38,670 nucleotides of DNA, taken from Actinomycetota bacterium (GTDB lineage Bacteria > Actinomycetota > Actinomycetes > Propionibacteriales > Propionibacteriaceae). The translations under genes and the position numbers were made by a program. Where the stretch lies: NCBI GenBank assembly GCA_020161015.1, contig JAIUOT010000010.1, positions 1 through 38,670 of the forward strand. The letters are read 5' to 3'. The notes beneath the pieces are model-generated. The model was not told the origin of the DNA and did no database searches. It worked only from the letters and a program-made list of their open reading frames with translations. This document shows positions 32,647 to 38,670 of the stretch, piece after piece (the stretch's first letter is position 1; every line of letters begins with the position of its first letter).

Positions 32647-32889
32647 GTGAACATCAAGATCCTCGGCCCGGGCTGCGCCAACTGCGTCAACCTCGAGAAG
32701 GCCGCCAAGCAGGCCGCCTCAGAACTCGGCATCGCCGCCACGTTCGAGAAGGTCACCGACTACGCCGACATCTACTCCTACGGCATCATGAGCACCCCCG
32801 GCCTGGTCGTCGACGAGCAGGTTGTCCTCTCCGGTCGAGTCCCCACCGCCCGCCAGGTCAAGGAACTCCTGGCCCCCTTGGTTGGCTGA
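32647..32889 (+). CDS. Small thioredoxin-like redox protein
   Basis: An 80-aa thioredoxin-fold protein of the TM0996/MTH895 type. The redox motif is GPGCANC (Cys10, Cys13), and the cis-proline region is STPGLVVD. The ending SGRVPTARQVKELL is typical. It begins with GTG 32647, 23 bp after the permease. Proteins of this family accompany DUF318 permeases and ArsR genes; they may hand a metalloid or electrons to the permease or keep its cysteines reduced (inference). Confidence 0.88.
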   Translation: MNIKILGPGCANCVNLEKAAKQAASELGIAATFEKVTDYADIYSYGIMSTPGLVVDEQVVLSGRVPTARQVKELLAPLVG

Positions 32890-32951
32890 GACCGCCTGCG
32901 CACTTGCCCCACCGGCAGGCGCAAGAATGCCGGTAGCCCGAGCCTGCGCGC

Positions 32952-32971
32952 CCGGTCGCCTGGACGACCGG
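32952..32971. terminator. Hairpin between the thioredoxin-like gene and nagA
   Basis: CCGGTCG-CCTGGA-CGACCGG is a perfect 7-bp stem in the 117-bp gap. A second pairing (GCCTGC with GCAGGC) lies just upstream. There is no T-run. It may attenuate transcription into nagA. Confidence 0.4.
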
Positions 32972-33006
32972 AGGCGCTTCACGTTGGAAATGGAGAACGA
33001 TCAAGG

Positions 33007-34122
33007 ATGCTCATCGCTGCCGAGCGTGTGCTGTTACCCACCCACCCCGATTTCGTGGCCGGCTGGGTCGAGGTCGACGGTGACACCATCACCGCGGCAG
33101 GCGAAGGCGCACCGCCGCGCCCAGCCGACCTGACCGTCACGGGGAGCCTGGTTCCCGGCTTTGTGGACGTCCATTGCCACGGCGGGGGCGGCGCCGCGTT
33201 CGCAACCGACGACCCGGCCGATGTCGACACCGCGATCCTGGCGCACCGCGCCACCGGCACCACCTCCGTGGTCGCCTCCCTCATCACGGCATCGATCCCC
33301 GTCCTGCACCGCCAGATCGCCATCCTCGCCGAACGGGTCCGGGCCGGAGACCTGGCTGGCATCCACCTCGAAGGCCCGTGGCTCGCGCCAACCTTCAAGG
33401 GCGCGCACTCCCCGGGACTGCTGTCCGATTCGGTCGCCGACGTCGTGGCCGAGCTGCTCGCATCAGCGGGCGGGGCAGTCAAGATGGCGACGATCGCACC
33501 TGAGCTGCCGGGCGCCATGGCAGCGATCCCGGTCATGATTGCCGGCGGGTGCCTGCCGGCAATCGGACACACCGCCGCCGACTACCCCACGGCCAAGGCC
33601 GCGATCGACGCTGGCGCAACAGGGGCGACCCACATATTCAACGCCATGCCGCCGGTCGGCCACCGCGACCCAGGCCCGATCCTGGCCTTCCTCGAGGATC
33701 CCAGGGTCCGGGCTGAACTCATCTTCGACGGCATCCACGTCACTCCCGAACTCGCGGCCTTCGTGATGCGGATCATCCCGGACCGAGTAGTCCTCATCAC
33801 CGACGCCATGGCTGCTGCCGGAGCCCCCGACGGGGACTACATGCTCGGCGACCTGCCGGTCGAGGTTCGCGACCGCGTCGCACGCCTGGCAGGCAAGCCC
33901 ACGATCGCCGGCAGCACGCTCACCCTCGACTGGGCGGTCCGCAACGCTGTGGCGCAAGGGATCCCGCTTGCCCAGGCGGTCCGCAGCGCCACCAGCGTCC
34001 CGGCCGACTACCTCAGTCTCGGCGGTGTGGGACGGATCGCTGTGGGCAACAAGGCTGACCTGGTCACCCTCGGCGACGACGCGGTCGTCACGGGGGTCAT
34101 GTACCGCGGCGTCTGGCAGTAG
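33007..34122 (+). CDS. nagA: N-acetylglucosamine-6-phosphate deacetylase-like enzyme
   Basis: A 371-aa amidohydrolase that, by family, removes acetate from N-acetylglucosamine 6-phosphate. The metal and catalytic residues are all visible: His56 and His58 (DVHCHGGGG), Glu122 (HLEGPW), His188 (AIGHTA), His209 (ATHIFNAM) and catalytic Asp266 (LITDAM). Full length for the family. ATG 33007 follows GGAGA. It sits inside the arsenic island between the thioredoxin-like gene and arsD, closed off by a strong hairpin downstream. Amino-sugar metabolism has no obvious arsenic role. A link to mycothiol turnover, or simple passenger status, are possibilities. Confidence 0.88.
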   Translation: MLIAAERVLLPTHPDFVAGWVEVDGDTITAAGEGAPPRPADLTVTGSLVPGFVDVHCHGGGGAAFATDDPADVDTAILAHRATGTTSVVASLITASIPVLHRQIAILAERVRAGDLAGIHLEGPWLAPTFKGAHSPGLLSDSVADVVAELLASAGGAVKMATIAPELPGAMAAIPVMIAGGCLPAIGHTAADYPTAKAAIDAGATGATHIFNAMPPVGHRDPGPILAFLEDPRVRAELIFDGIHVTPELAAFVMRIIPDRVVLITDAMAAAGAPDGDYMLGDLPVEVRDRVARLAGKPTIAGSTLTLDWAVRNAVAQGIPLAQAVRSATSVPADYLSLGGVGRIAVGNKADLVTLGDDAVVTGVMYRGVWQ

Positions 34123-34176
34123 CAACCCAGAAGCGCGCGACCTCGGGAGCCTTCCCTGGGCCGCACCCGGTCCAAC

Positions 34177-34210
34177 CCCCGTCGGATTGAGACTCATCGA
34201 TCCGACGGGG
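34177..34210 (+). terminator. Strong hairpin terminator after nagA
   Basis: CCCCGTCGGAT (34177-34187) pairs perfectly over 11 bp with ATCCGACGGGG (34200-34210) across a 12-base loop. It ends five bases before the arsD operator-like motif and so separates the nagA unit from arsDA. No T-run follows, as is common in high-GC terminators. Confidence 0.7.
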
Positions 34211-34214
34211 CTAG

Positions 34215-34226
34215 AGTACGTATTGA
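34215..34226 (+). promoter_or_regulatory. Shared operator motif before arsD
   Basis: AGTACGTATTGA repeats exactly the core of the site before the TauE-type gene (30419-30430). It is 33 bases before the arsD start. The most likely reading is a common ArsR-family binding site overlapping the promoter. Confidence 0.6.
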
Positions 34227-34258
34227 TAGTCGTCGATGTACCAAATGGAGGAATGACC

Positions 34259-34636
34259 ATGGTCAGTATTCGTGTCTTCGAGCCAGCCCTGTGCTGCAAC
34301 ACCGGGGTGTGCGGTGAGGACGTGGACCAGGCGCTGGTGGACTTCAGCGCCGACCTCGACTACTTCAAGCAGCAAGGCATCGACATCGCCAGACACAACC
34401 TGGCCAACGACCCGTCCTCCTTCGTTGACAACGCCATCGTGATGAACTTCCTCAACGCCGCCGGCTCCGAAGGCCTCCCTCTGGTCCTGGTCGACGACGT
34501 CACCGTGCTGACCGGCCGGTACCCGACCCGGAACATGCTCGCCCGCTACGCTGGGCAAGCGGCCACGCTTCGACCCCGGATCAACCTGGTGACCGCCGGT
34601 GGTGGCGGTTGCTGCGGCGGCAGCGGCGGTTGCTGA
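34259..34636 (+). CDS. arsD: ArsD arsenite metallochaperone
   Basis: A 125-aa thioredoxin-fold chaperone that hands As(III) to ArsA. Cys12, Cys13 and Cys18 (ALCCNTGVCG) match the three essential cysteines of classical ArsD in number and position. The C-terminus adds a Gly/Cys tail, GGGGCCGGSGGC, with Cys118, Cys119 and Cys125, comparable to the extra vicinal pairs of plasmid ArsD. The start is ATG 34259, seven bases after GGAGG; an ATG at 34253 directly abuts that site and is less likely. arsA follows after 10 bp. Confidence 0.93.
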   Translation: MVSIRVFEPALCCNTGVCGEDVDQALVDFSADLDYFKQQGIDIARHNLANDPSSFVDNAIVMNFLNAAGSEGLPLVLVDDVTVLTGRYPTRNMLARYAGQAATLRPRINLVTAGGGGCCGGSGGC

Positions 34637-34646
34637 GACTCTGGCC

Positions 34647-36398
34647 ATGAACTTCCTGACTGAGCCCACCCGCTTCATCTTCTTCACCGGCAAGGGCGGG
34701 GTGGGCAAGACCTCCATCGCCTGCGCGACCGCGCTACAGCTGGCTGAAGCCGGCCGAAGGGTGCTGCTGGTCAGCACCGATCCCGCCTCCAACGTCGGCC
34801 AGGTGTTCGGCCAGACGATCGGCAACACCATCACGCCGCTGACCTCGGTTCCGGGCCTCGACGCACTCGAGATCGACCCGGAGCAGGCAGCTGCGGAGTA
34901 CCGCGAACGGATCATCGGCCCGGTACGAGGCCTGCTGCCCGAACCGGAGATCGCCTCCATCACCGAGCAGCTCTCCGGCTCGTGCACCACCGAGATCGCG
35001 TCGTTCAACGAGTTCACCGGCCTGCTGGCCGACCCGAGCCTTGTCGCCGACTACGACAACGTCATCTTCGACACCGCCCCCACCGGCCACACCATCCGAC
35101 TCCTGAAGCTGCCCGGCGACTGGACCGGCTTCCTGGATGCCGGCAAGGGCGACGCCTCATGCCTCGGGCCGCTGTCCGGCCTCGAGAAACAACGCAAGCT
35201 TTACAGCGGAGCAGTCGAAGCGTTGGCCGACCCGTCCATGACCCGGCTGGTATTGGTCGCGCGAGCCCAAGCCTCCAGCCTGGTCGAGATCGCCCGGACG
35301 GCCGAGGAGTTGACCACCACCGGCATCAAGCCCAGCAACGTGGTCATCAACGGCGTCCTGCCCACCAACGCCGGAGCCAACGACAGCCTCGTCCTCGCCA
35401 TCCGCGATCGCGAACGGGCAGCAGTCGCTGACATGCCGGTCTCCCTGGCCGGCGTCCCGCGGGACATCATCGAACTCAAGCCCGAGAACATGGTCGGCCT
35501 GGCTGCGTTGCGATCCCTGTTTGAGGGCACCACCGCCGTCCCGAGCGAAGCCATCGCAGTACCTCAGGAAGACATCGCGCCCACGCTCGATGCCATGGTC
35601 GACGAGCTTGCCGCCGATGGGCACGGGCTGATCTTGTGCATGGGCAAAGGCGGAGTCGGGAAGACCACCATCGCCTCGGCGATCGCTACCCGCCTGGCCG
35701 AGTTGGGCCACGACGTCCACCTCACGACGACGGATCCGGCCGGCCACCTGGAGAACACGATGGGGGATGGGTGCGGGCTGCCGAGTCTCAGCATGTCCCG
35801 GGTCGATCCGCAGCGGGCCGTCAAGGAGTACCGCGAGCACGTGATGGCCACGAAGGGCAAGAACCTGGACGATGCGGGTCGGGCCCTGCTTGCGGAGGAC
35901 CTGATGTCGCCGTGCACCGAGGAAGTCGCGGTGTTCCAGCAGTTCTCCCGCCTCGTCAACGAGGCTCGCCGCAAGTTCGTGGTGATGGACACCGCACCCA
36001 CTGGGCACACCCTGCTGCTGATGGACGCCGCCGGCTCCTACCACCGCGAGATCGAACGCAACATGCCTGCCGGCACCCTCTACACCACCCCGATGATGCG
36101 CCTGCAGGACCCCGACTACACCAAGATCCTGCTCGTGACCCTCCCGGAAACCACCCCGGTCCTGGAAGCCAGCATCCTGGAGGACGACCTCAAACGGGCC
36201 GGCATCCAGCCTTGGGCCTGGGTCGTCAACCAATCCCTCACGGCCTCGGATACCACCTCACCACTTCTGCGGCACCGCGCCAGCCAGGAACACGGCCCCC
36301 TCGACGCCGTACGGGCCCGCGCCCGCCGGCTGGCCATCGTGCCGCTCCTCCAGGAGGAACCAACCGGACCCAGGCGCCTCGCCATGCTGGCGTCCTAG
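34647..36398 (+). CDS. arsA: ArsA arsenite-stimulated ATPase
   Basis: A 583-aa duplicated ATPase that energises arsenite efflux. Each half has a deviant Walker A: GKGGVGKTS at 15-23 and GKGGVGKTT at 333-341. Both halves have the DTAPTGHT signal sequence. The three metalloid-binding cysteines are present at Cys113 (SGSCTTEIASF), Cys172 (DASCLGPLSG) and Cys423 (MSPCTEEVAVF), almost exactly the classical 113/172/422. It should be fully functional. Its usual membrane partner ArsB or Acr3 is not encoded in the window, so the channel it drives is unknown. ATG 34647 is the start. It is co-transcribed with arsD and followed by two YlbF-like genes. Confidence 0.95.
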   Translation: MNFLTEPTRFIFFTGKGGVGKTSIACATALQLAEAGRRVLLVSTDPASNVGQVFGQTIGNTITPLTSVPGLDALEIDPEQAAAEYRERIIGPVRGLLPEPEIASITEQLSGSCTTEIASFNEFTGLLADPSLVADYDNVIFDTAPTGHTIRLLKLPGDWTGFLDAGKGDASCLGPLSGLEKQRKLYSGAVEALADPSMTRLVLVARAQASSLVEIARTAEELTTTGIKPSNVVINGVLPTNAGANDSLVLAIRDRERAAVADMPVSLAGVPRDIIELKPENMVGLAALRSLFEGTTAVPSEAIAVPQEDIAPTLDAMVDELAADGHGLILCMGKGGVGKTTIASAIATRLAELGHDVHLTTTDPAGHLENTMGDGCGLPSLSMSRVDPQRAVKEYREHVMATKGKNLDDAGRALLAEDLMSPCTEEVAVFQQFSRLVNEARRKFVVMDTAPTGHTLLLMDAAGSYHREIERNMPAGTLYTTPMMRLQDPDYTKILLVTLPETTPVLEASILEDDLKRAGIQPWAWVVNQSLTASDTTSPLLRHRASQEHGPLDAVRARARRLAIVPLLQEEPTGPRRLAMLAS

Positions 36399-36484
36399 GT
36401 GGCTCGCAAGACTCCAACCAACGGCGGTGCGCAGACCCGGCCCCGCCCACACATCGCTCGTCGCTCAAAGGAGACCCGACAACA

Positions 36485-36886
36485 ATGCTGAATCCCACCA
36501 TCCAGGCACCGGCCCAGGCCGAAGCCGGGGCCCTCGCCGCGGCGGCCGCGCTCGGCGCCGCACTCAAGGCGAGCCCCGAGTTCACTGCACTTCTCGCTGC
36601 CGATCAGGCGATCTCCCTCGACCCTGAGGCGGAGGCCGCGATCGCGGCGTTCGACCGCCTCCAGCAGCAGTTGAGGACCGAGATCACGACGGGGCTTCTC
36701 CAGGAATCCCAGCGGGCTGAACTGGCCCACTGCCAGCAGGCCCTGTACGCCGTCCCCTCGGTGGCGGCGTATGTGGCGGCAACCGAAGCCTTCGAGGCCG
36801 TCTGCCGCGAAACGGCGTCCATCGTCAGCACCGAGATCGGCATGGACTTCGCCGCCAACAGCCGCTCCGGCGGCTGCTGCGGCTGA
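36485..36886 (+). CDS. YlbF-like protein with Cys tail
   Basis: A 133-aa mostly helical protein resembling the YlbF/YmcA (RicA/RicF) family: SPEFTALLAADQAISLDPEA, IAAFDRLQQQLRTEITTGLL and VAAYVAATEAFEAVCRETAS. An Ala-rich N-terminus precedes it, and the C-terminus ends RSGGCCG, recalling the tail of ArsD in this operon. In Bacillus, RicA/F/T bind iron-sulfur clusters through cysteines and aid RNA maturation; here the location after arsA suggests metalloid handling (inference). The start is ATG 36485 with AAGGAG upstream. It lies 86 bp after arsA and 15 bp before a second homologue. Confidence 0.75.
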   Translation: MLNPTIQAPAQAEAGALAAAAALGAALKASPEFTALLAADQAISLDPEAEAAIAAFDRLQQQLRTEITTGLLQESQRAELAHCQQALYAVPSVAAYVAATEAFEAVCRETASIVSTEIGMDFAANSRSGGCCG

Positions 36887-36901
36887 CGGGAGATAGACAC
36901 A

Positions 36902-37273
36902 ATGCTCTCAACCGAACTGCGCGACGCAGCCCTCGCGTTCAGCCACGCCCTCCGCGAGGCCCCGGCCGTCGCCGACTATGTCGCCGCAAGCACAGCGTTA
37001 GCAGAAGATCCGTCCGCGCAGCAGGTCATGCTCGCTCTGCAGGGCCCGCAAGCCAGCTACCTGCGCACCCAGCAGGCGGGCCTCACCCCAAGCCAGGAAC
37101 AGGTGGACCAACTCCGCCGCTGCCAGGCAGCCGTCCGGGCGAACGAGGTGCTCATGAACCACCTTCGGGCCACGAACACCGTGAAGAAGTTCCTCCCGGT
37201 CGCGGCCCGCGAGGTCAGCGCTTCGCTCGGCGCGGACTATGTCAGCATGATCGCACCGCCGAGCAGCTGCTGA
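36902..37273 (+). CDS. Second YlbF-like protein
   Basis: A 123-aa helical protein of the same fold as its upstream neighbour: LRDAALAFSHALREAPAVAD, STALAEDPSAQQVMLALQGP and VRANEVLMNHLRATNTVKKF. It ends APPSSC, with a single terminal cysteine, and has one more Cys in LRRCQAAV. The two YlbF-like proteins may form a heterodimer, as RicA and RicF do. ATG 36902, 15 bp after the previous stop, with GGGAG nearby. It is the last gene of the arsDA unit and converges on arsM with a 6-bp gap. Confidence 0.72.
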   Translation: MLSTELRDAALAFSHALREAPAVADYVAASTALAEDPSAQQVMLALQGPQASYLRTQQAGLTPSQEQVDQLRRCQAAVRANEVLMNHLRATNTVKKFLPVAAREVSASLGADYVSMIAPPSSC

Positions 37274-37279
37274 GACGGG

Positions 37280-38074
37280 TCAGGCGGCCGGCTTGCGGCC
37301 CTCGATCGATGCCGACACCACGTAGTCGGTGATCGGTGCGCCGGGGGCCCACTCGGCCATGAAGGCCTTGCTCTCCTCCTTGGGTGCCACCACGACCTGC
37401 TCAAAGCCGGCCTCCTGGAGCAGCCGTTCGACCACGCCGACTTCCTCCGCACCCGAGATGCAGCTGGACAGCAGCGCCATGTCGTCGCGCACCTCGTCAG
37501 GGATCTTGGCGAAGGCAACAACGTCGGAGACGGCCAGCCGGCCACCCGGGCGCAGCACCCGGAAGGCCTCGGCGAAGACGTCGACCTTGTCCGGTGACAG
37601 GTTGATCACGCAGTTGGAGATGATCACGTCGACACTGGCATCAGCCACCGGCAGGTGCTCAATCTCGCCCAGCCGGAACTCGACGTTGTCGTAGCCGTCC
37701 TGTTGGGCGTTGGCGCGGGCCTTGCTGATCATCTGCGCGGTCATGTCCACCCCGATGACCCGTCCGCCCGGGCCCACCTGGCGGGCGGCCAGGAAGCAGT
37801 CGAAGCCGGCGCCGCTGCCCAGGTCGAGCACGATCTCGCCTGGCTGCAGGTTGGCGATCGCCTGCGGGTTGCCGCAACCGAGCCCGAGGTTCGCGCCCTC
37901 GGGAACGGCGACGAGATCCTGCGGGGAGTAGCCGAGCTGAAGAGACAGAAGTTGGGGTGTTTGGGCGCCTGGCGTGCAGCACGAGGTGTCGCAGCAGCCG
38001 GACGAGGATTCGGCGATCTGGCCGTAGTTCTCGCGGACGGCTTCACGGATCTGGTCGCTATCGGTCGTGCTCAC
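37280..38074 (-). CDS. arsM: ArsM arsenite S-adenosylmethionine methyltransferase
   Basis: A 264-aa class I methyltransferase that adds methyl groups from SAM to arsenite. SAM motif I is VLDLGSGAGFD at 82-92. The three cysteines used for As(III) binding are all present: Cys67 (LGLGCGNPQA), Cys155 (ISNCVINLSPDK) and Cys205 (LSSCISGAEE). The N-terminus carries further vicinal cysteines, SSSGCCDTSCC, as in many ArsM. GTG 38074 has GGAG seven bases upstream. It lies 12 bp after arsR on the same strand, so it is probably repressed by that regulator. The methylated products could leave through the ArsP-type permease. Confidence 0.94.
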   Translation of the reverse strand: MSTTDSDQIREAVRENYGQIAESSSGCCDTSCCTPGAQTPQLLSLQLGYSPQDLVAVPEGANLGLGCGNPQAIANLQPGEIVLDLGSGAGFDCFLAARQVGPGGRVIGVDMTAQMISKARANAQQDGYDNVEFRLGEIEHLPVADASVDVIISNCVINLSPDKVDVFAEAFRVLRPGGRLAVSDVVAFAKIPDEVRDDMALLSSCISGAEEVGVVERLLQEAGFEQVVVAPKEESKAFMAEWAPGAPITDYVVSASIEGRKPAA

Positions 38075-38086
38075 TTCTCTTCTCCA

Positions 38087-38446
38087 TCAGCAGCAGCTCA
38101 GTTGGAGGACGCCGGCGATCGCCTGGATCGCCTCGGGCACCACCCGGTAGTAGACGGTTGTCCCTTGACGGTCCTTGGTGACCAAGCCCGAGTCCAGCAA
38201 GGTGCGCAGGTGGAAACTCACGGTCGGCTCGGTCAGATTCAGCAGGGGTGCCAGCTCCCTGGTGGATGCCCCATGGCCAAGCCGGTCCAGCAGCAGGCTC
38301 ACCACACGGAGCCTCACCGGATCCGCCAACGCCTTGAGGCGGACGGCCAGGGCGACCGCGTCGTCATCAGACAGCCCGGGGGACTCCTCCAGCGTCGGGC
38401 AACAGATCGGCTGGGTATCCAGCAGCATCGGCAGCGTCTTGGGCAC
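38087..38446 (-). CDS. arsR: ArsR-family repressor with N-terminal Cys pair
   Basis: A 119-aa winged-helix repressor controlling arsM and itself. The recognition region is ADPVRLRVVSLLLDRLG, LNLTEPTVSFHLRTLLDSGL and the wing KDRQGTTVYYRV. Cys15-Cys16 (PICCPT) match the N-terminal pair of the Corynebacterium glutamicum type ArsR, but its third ligand near residue 55 is missing; instead the C-terminus ends LSCC (Cys118-119). The start is GTG 38446, seven bases after GGAAGGA; a TTG at 38473 would extend it. An AT-rich dyad lies just upstream. Confidence 0.9.
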   Translation of the reverse strand: MPKTLPMLLDTQPICCPTLEESPGLSDDDAVALAVRLKALADPVRLRVVSLLLDRLGHGASTRELAPLLNLTEPTVSFHLRTLLDSGLVTKDRQGTTVYYRVVPEAIQAIAGVLQLSCC

Positions 38447-38462
38447 GCACCCATCCTTCCAC

Positions 38463-38479
38463 TGATTAGACAAATATCA
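38463..38479 (-). promoter_or_regulatory. AT-rich dyad before arsR-arsM
   Basis: TGAT and ATCA bracket a 17-base AT-rich patch (TGATTAGACAAATATCA on the plus strand) immediately upstream of the arsR ribosome site. It is the probable operator/promoter region of the divergent arsR-arsM unit. It lies only 49 bp from the IS end, so the IS insertion stopped just short of disrupting it. Confidence 0.5.
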
Positions 38480-38527
38480 AAGCAACACGGGTTGTCGATT
38501 GCCGGTTGATGGTGATCTGGATCAGTC

Positions 38528-38670
38528 GAGGGGCCTTCGCCCCGGATCGTGGACACGGTTGTGGTTGATTACGCCGCGGTGGGCAGCGTAGTGGCCCGGT
38601 GGGCCTCGTAGGTGGATGGGGATTGGTGGCCGCACCAGGAGTGGCGGCGGCGGGTGTTGTAGCGGGTGGC
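38528..38670 (-). mobile_element. IS3-family insertion sequence, 3' end (right bracket, inverted copy)
   Basis: The reverse complement of 265-407 with a single base difference. It shows the last 33 codons of the transposase and the terminal hairpin. Homology with the left copy starts exactly at 38528, marking the IS end; the rest of the element lies beyond the window. Its orientation is opposite to the left copy. Confidence 0.92.
38569..38670 (-). CDS. IS3-family transposase OrfB, C-terminal fragment (right copy)
   Basis: The last 33 residues of the same DDE transposase as at the left edge: it begins ATRYNTRRRHSWCG and ends LPTAA before the TAA stop at 38569-38571. It is identical to the left copy except for Thr in place of Ala (HRATTLPTAA against HRAATLPTAA). 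The start lies outside the window. Confidence 0.9.
   Translation of the reverse strand, partial: ATRYNTRRRHSWCGHQSPSTYEAHRATTLPTAA

Overview
The window is high-GC DNA with many GTG starts, actinobacterial-type lipoproteins, a MutT1-like Nudix/histidine-phosphatase fusion and CxxNxGRSQ-type arsenate reductases. Together these point to an actinomycete. The genus cannot be read from the sequence.

Layout. Both window edges lie inside the same IS3-family element, in opposite orientation: 265-407 and 38528-38670 match at 142 of 143 positions as an inverted repeat. The ~38 kb between them is therefore bracketed like a composite transposon, with both transposase 3' ends facing inward. From the left:
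(1) 408-829: junction debris.
(2) 830-14222, all minus strand: a polymorphic-toxin locus. Reading in its own direction it holds a 53-aa exported peptide, a DNRLRE-type secreted protein, a 2153-aa RHS/YD-repeat exotoxin, a coupled candidate immunity gene, three small membrane-type proteins, a DUF3558-like lipoprotein, a TPR protein with four C-terminal membrane segments and a coupled AAA+ ATPase.
(3) 14404-16204, plus strand: a NarL-type two-component system, then a 53-aa Cys/His protein on the minus strand.
(4) 16891-18514: a tRNA 3'-end fragment resembling tRNA-Asn (candidate att site), a tyrosine integrase and an excisionase-like protein.
(5) 18537-23580: a MobF relaxase, a gene-poor possible oriT region, and a HicB-type antitoxin behind an inverted-repeat operator. 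No type IV secretion genes are seen, so the integrase/excisionase/relaxase set looks like an integrative mobilizable element.
(6) 23828-38446: an arsenic island.

The arsenic island has several transcription units. One minus-strand unit holds arsC, a CoA-disulfide-reductase/rhodanese fusion and a small Cys protein. Facing it is an ArsR-LMW-phosphatase fusion coupled to a second arsC with a helical N-terminal domain. Next come a Nudix/histidine phosphatase (minus), a TauE-type exporter, an arsR / ArsP-type permease / thioredoxin-like trio, a NagA-type deacetylase, arsD-arsA followed by two YlbF-like proteins, and a divergent arsR-arsM pair. The likely chemistry is arsenate reduction by the ArsC proteins, As(III) capture by ArsD and ArsA, methylation by ArsM and export by the permeases. 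No ArsB or Acr3 is present, so ArsA's membrane partner is unknown.

Points of most interest: the inverted IS bracket; the two YlbF-like proteins, one with a Cys tail like that of ArsD; ArsDA without a classical pump; a 12-bp motif shared by the tauE-type and arsD upstream regions; the NagA homologue inside an ars island; and the RHS toxin tip with its immunity gene.
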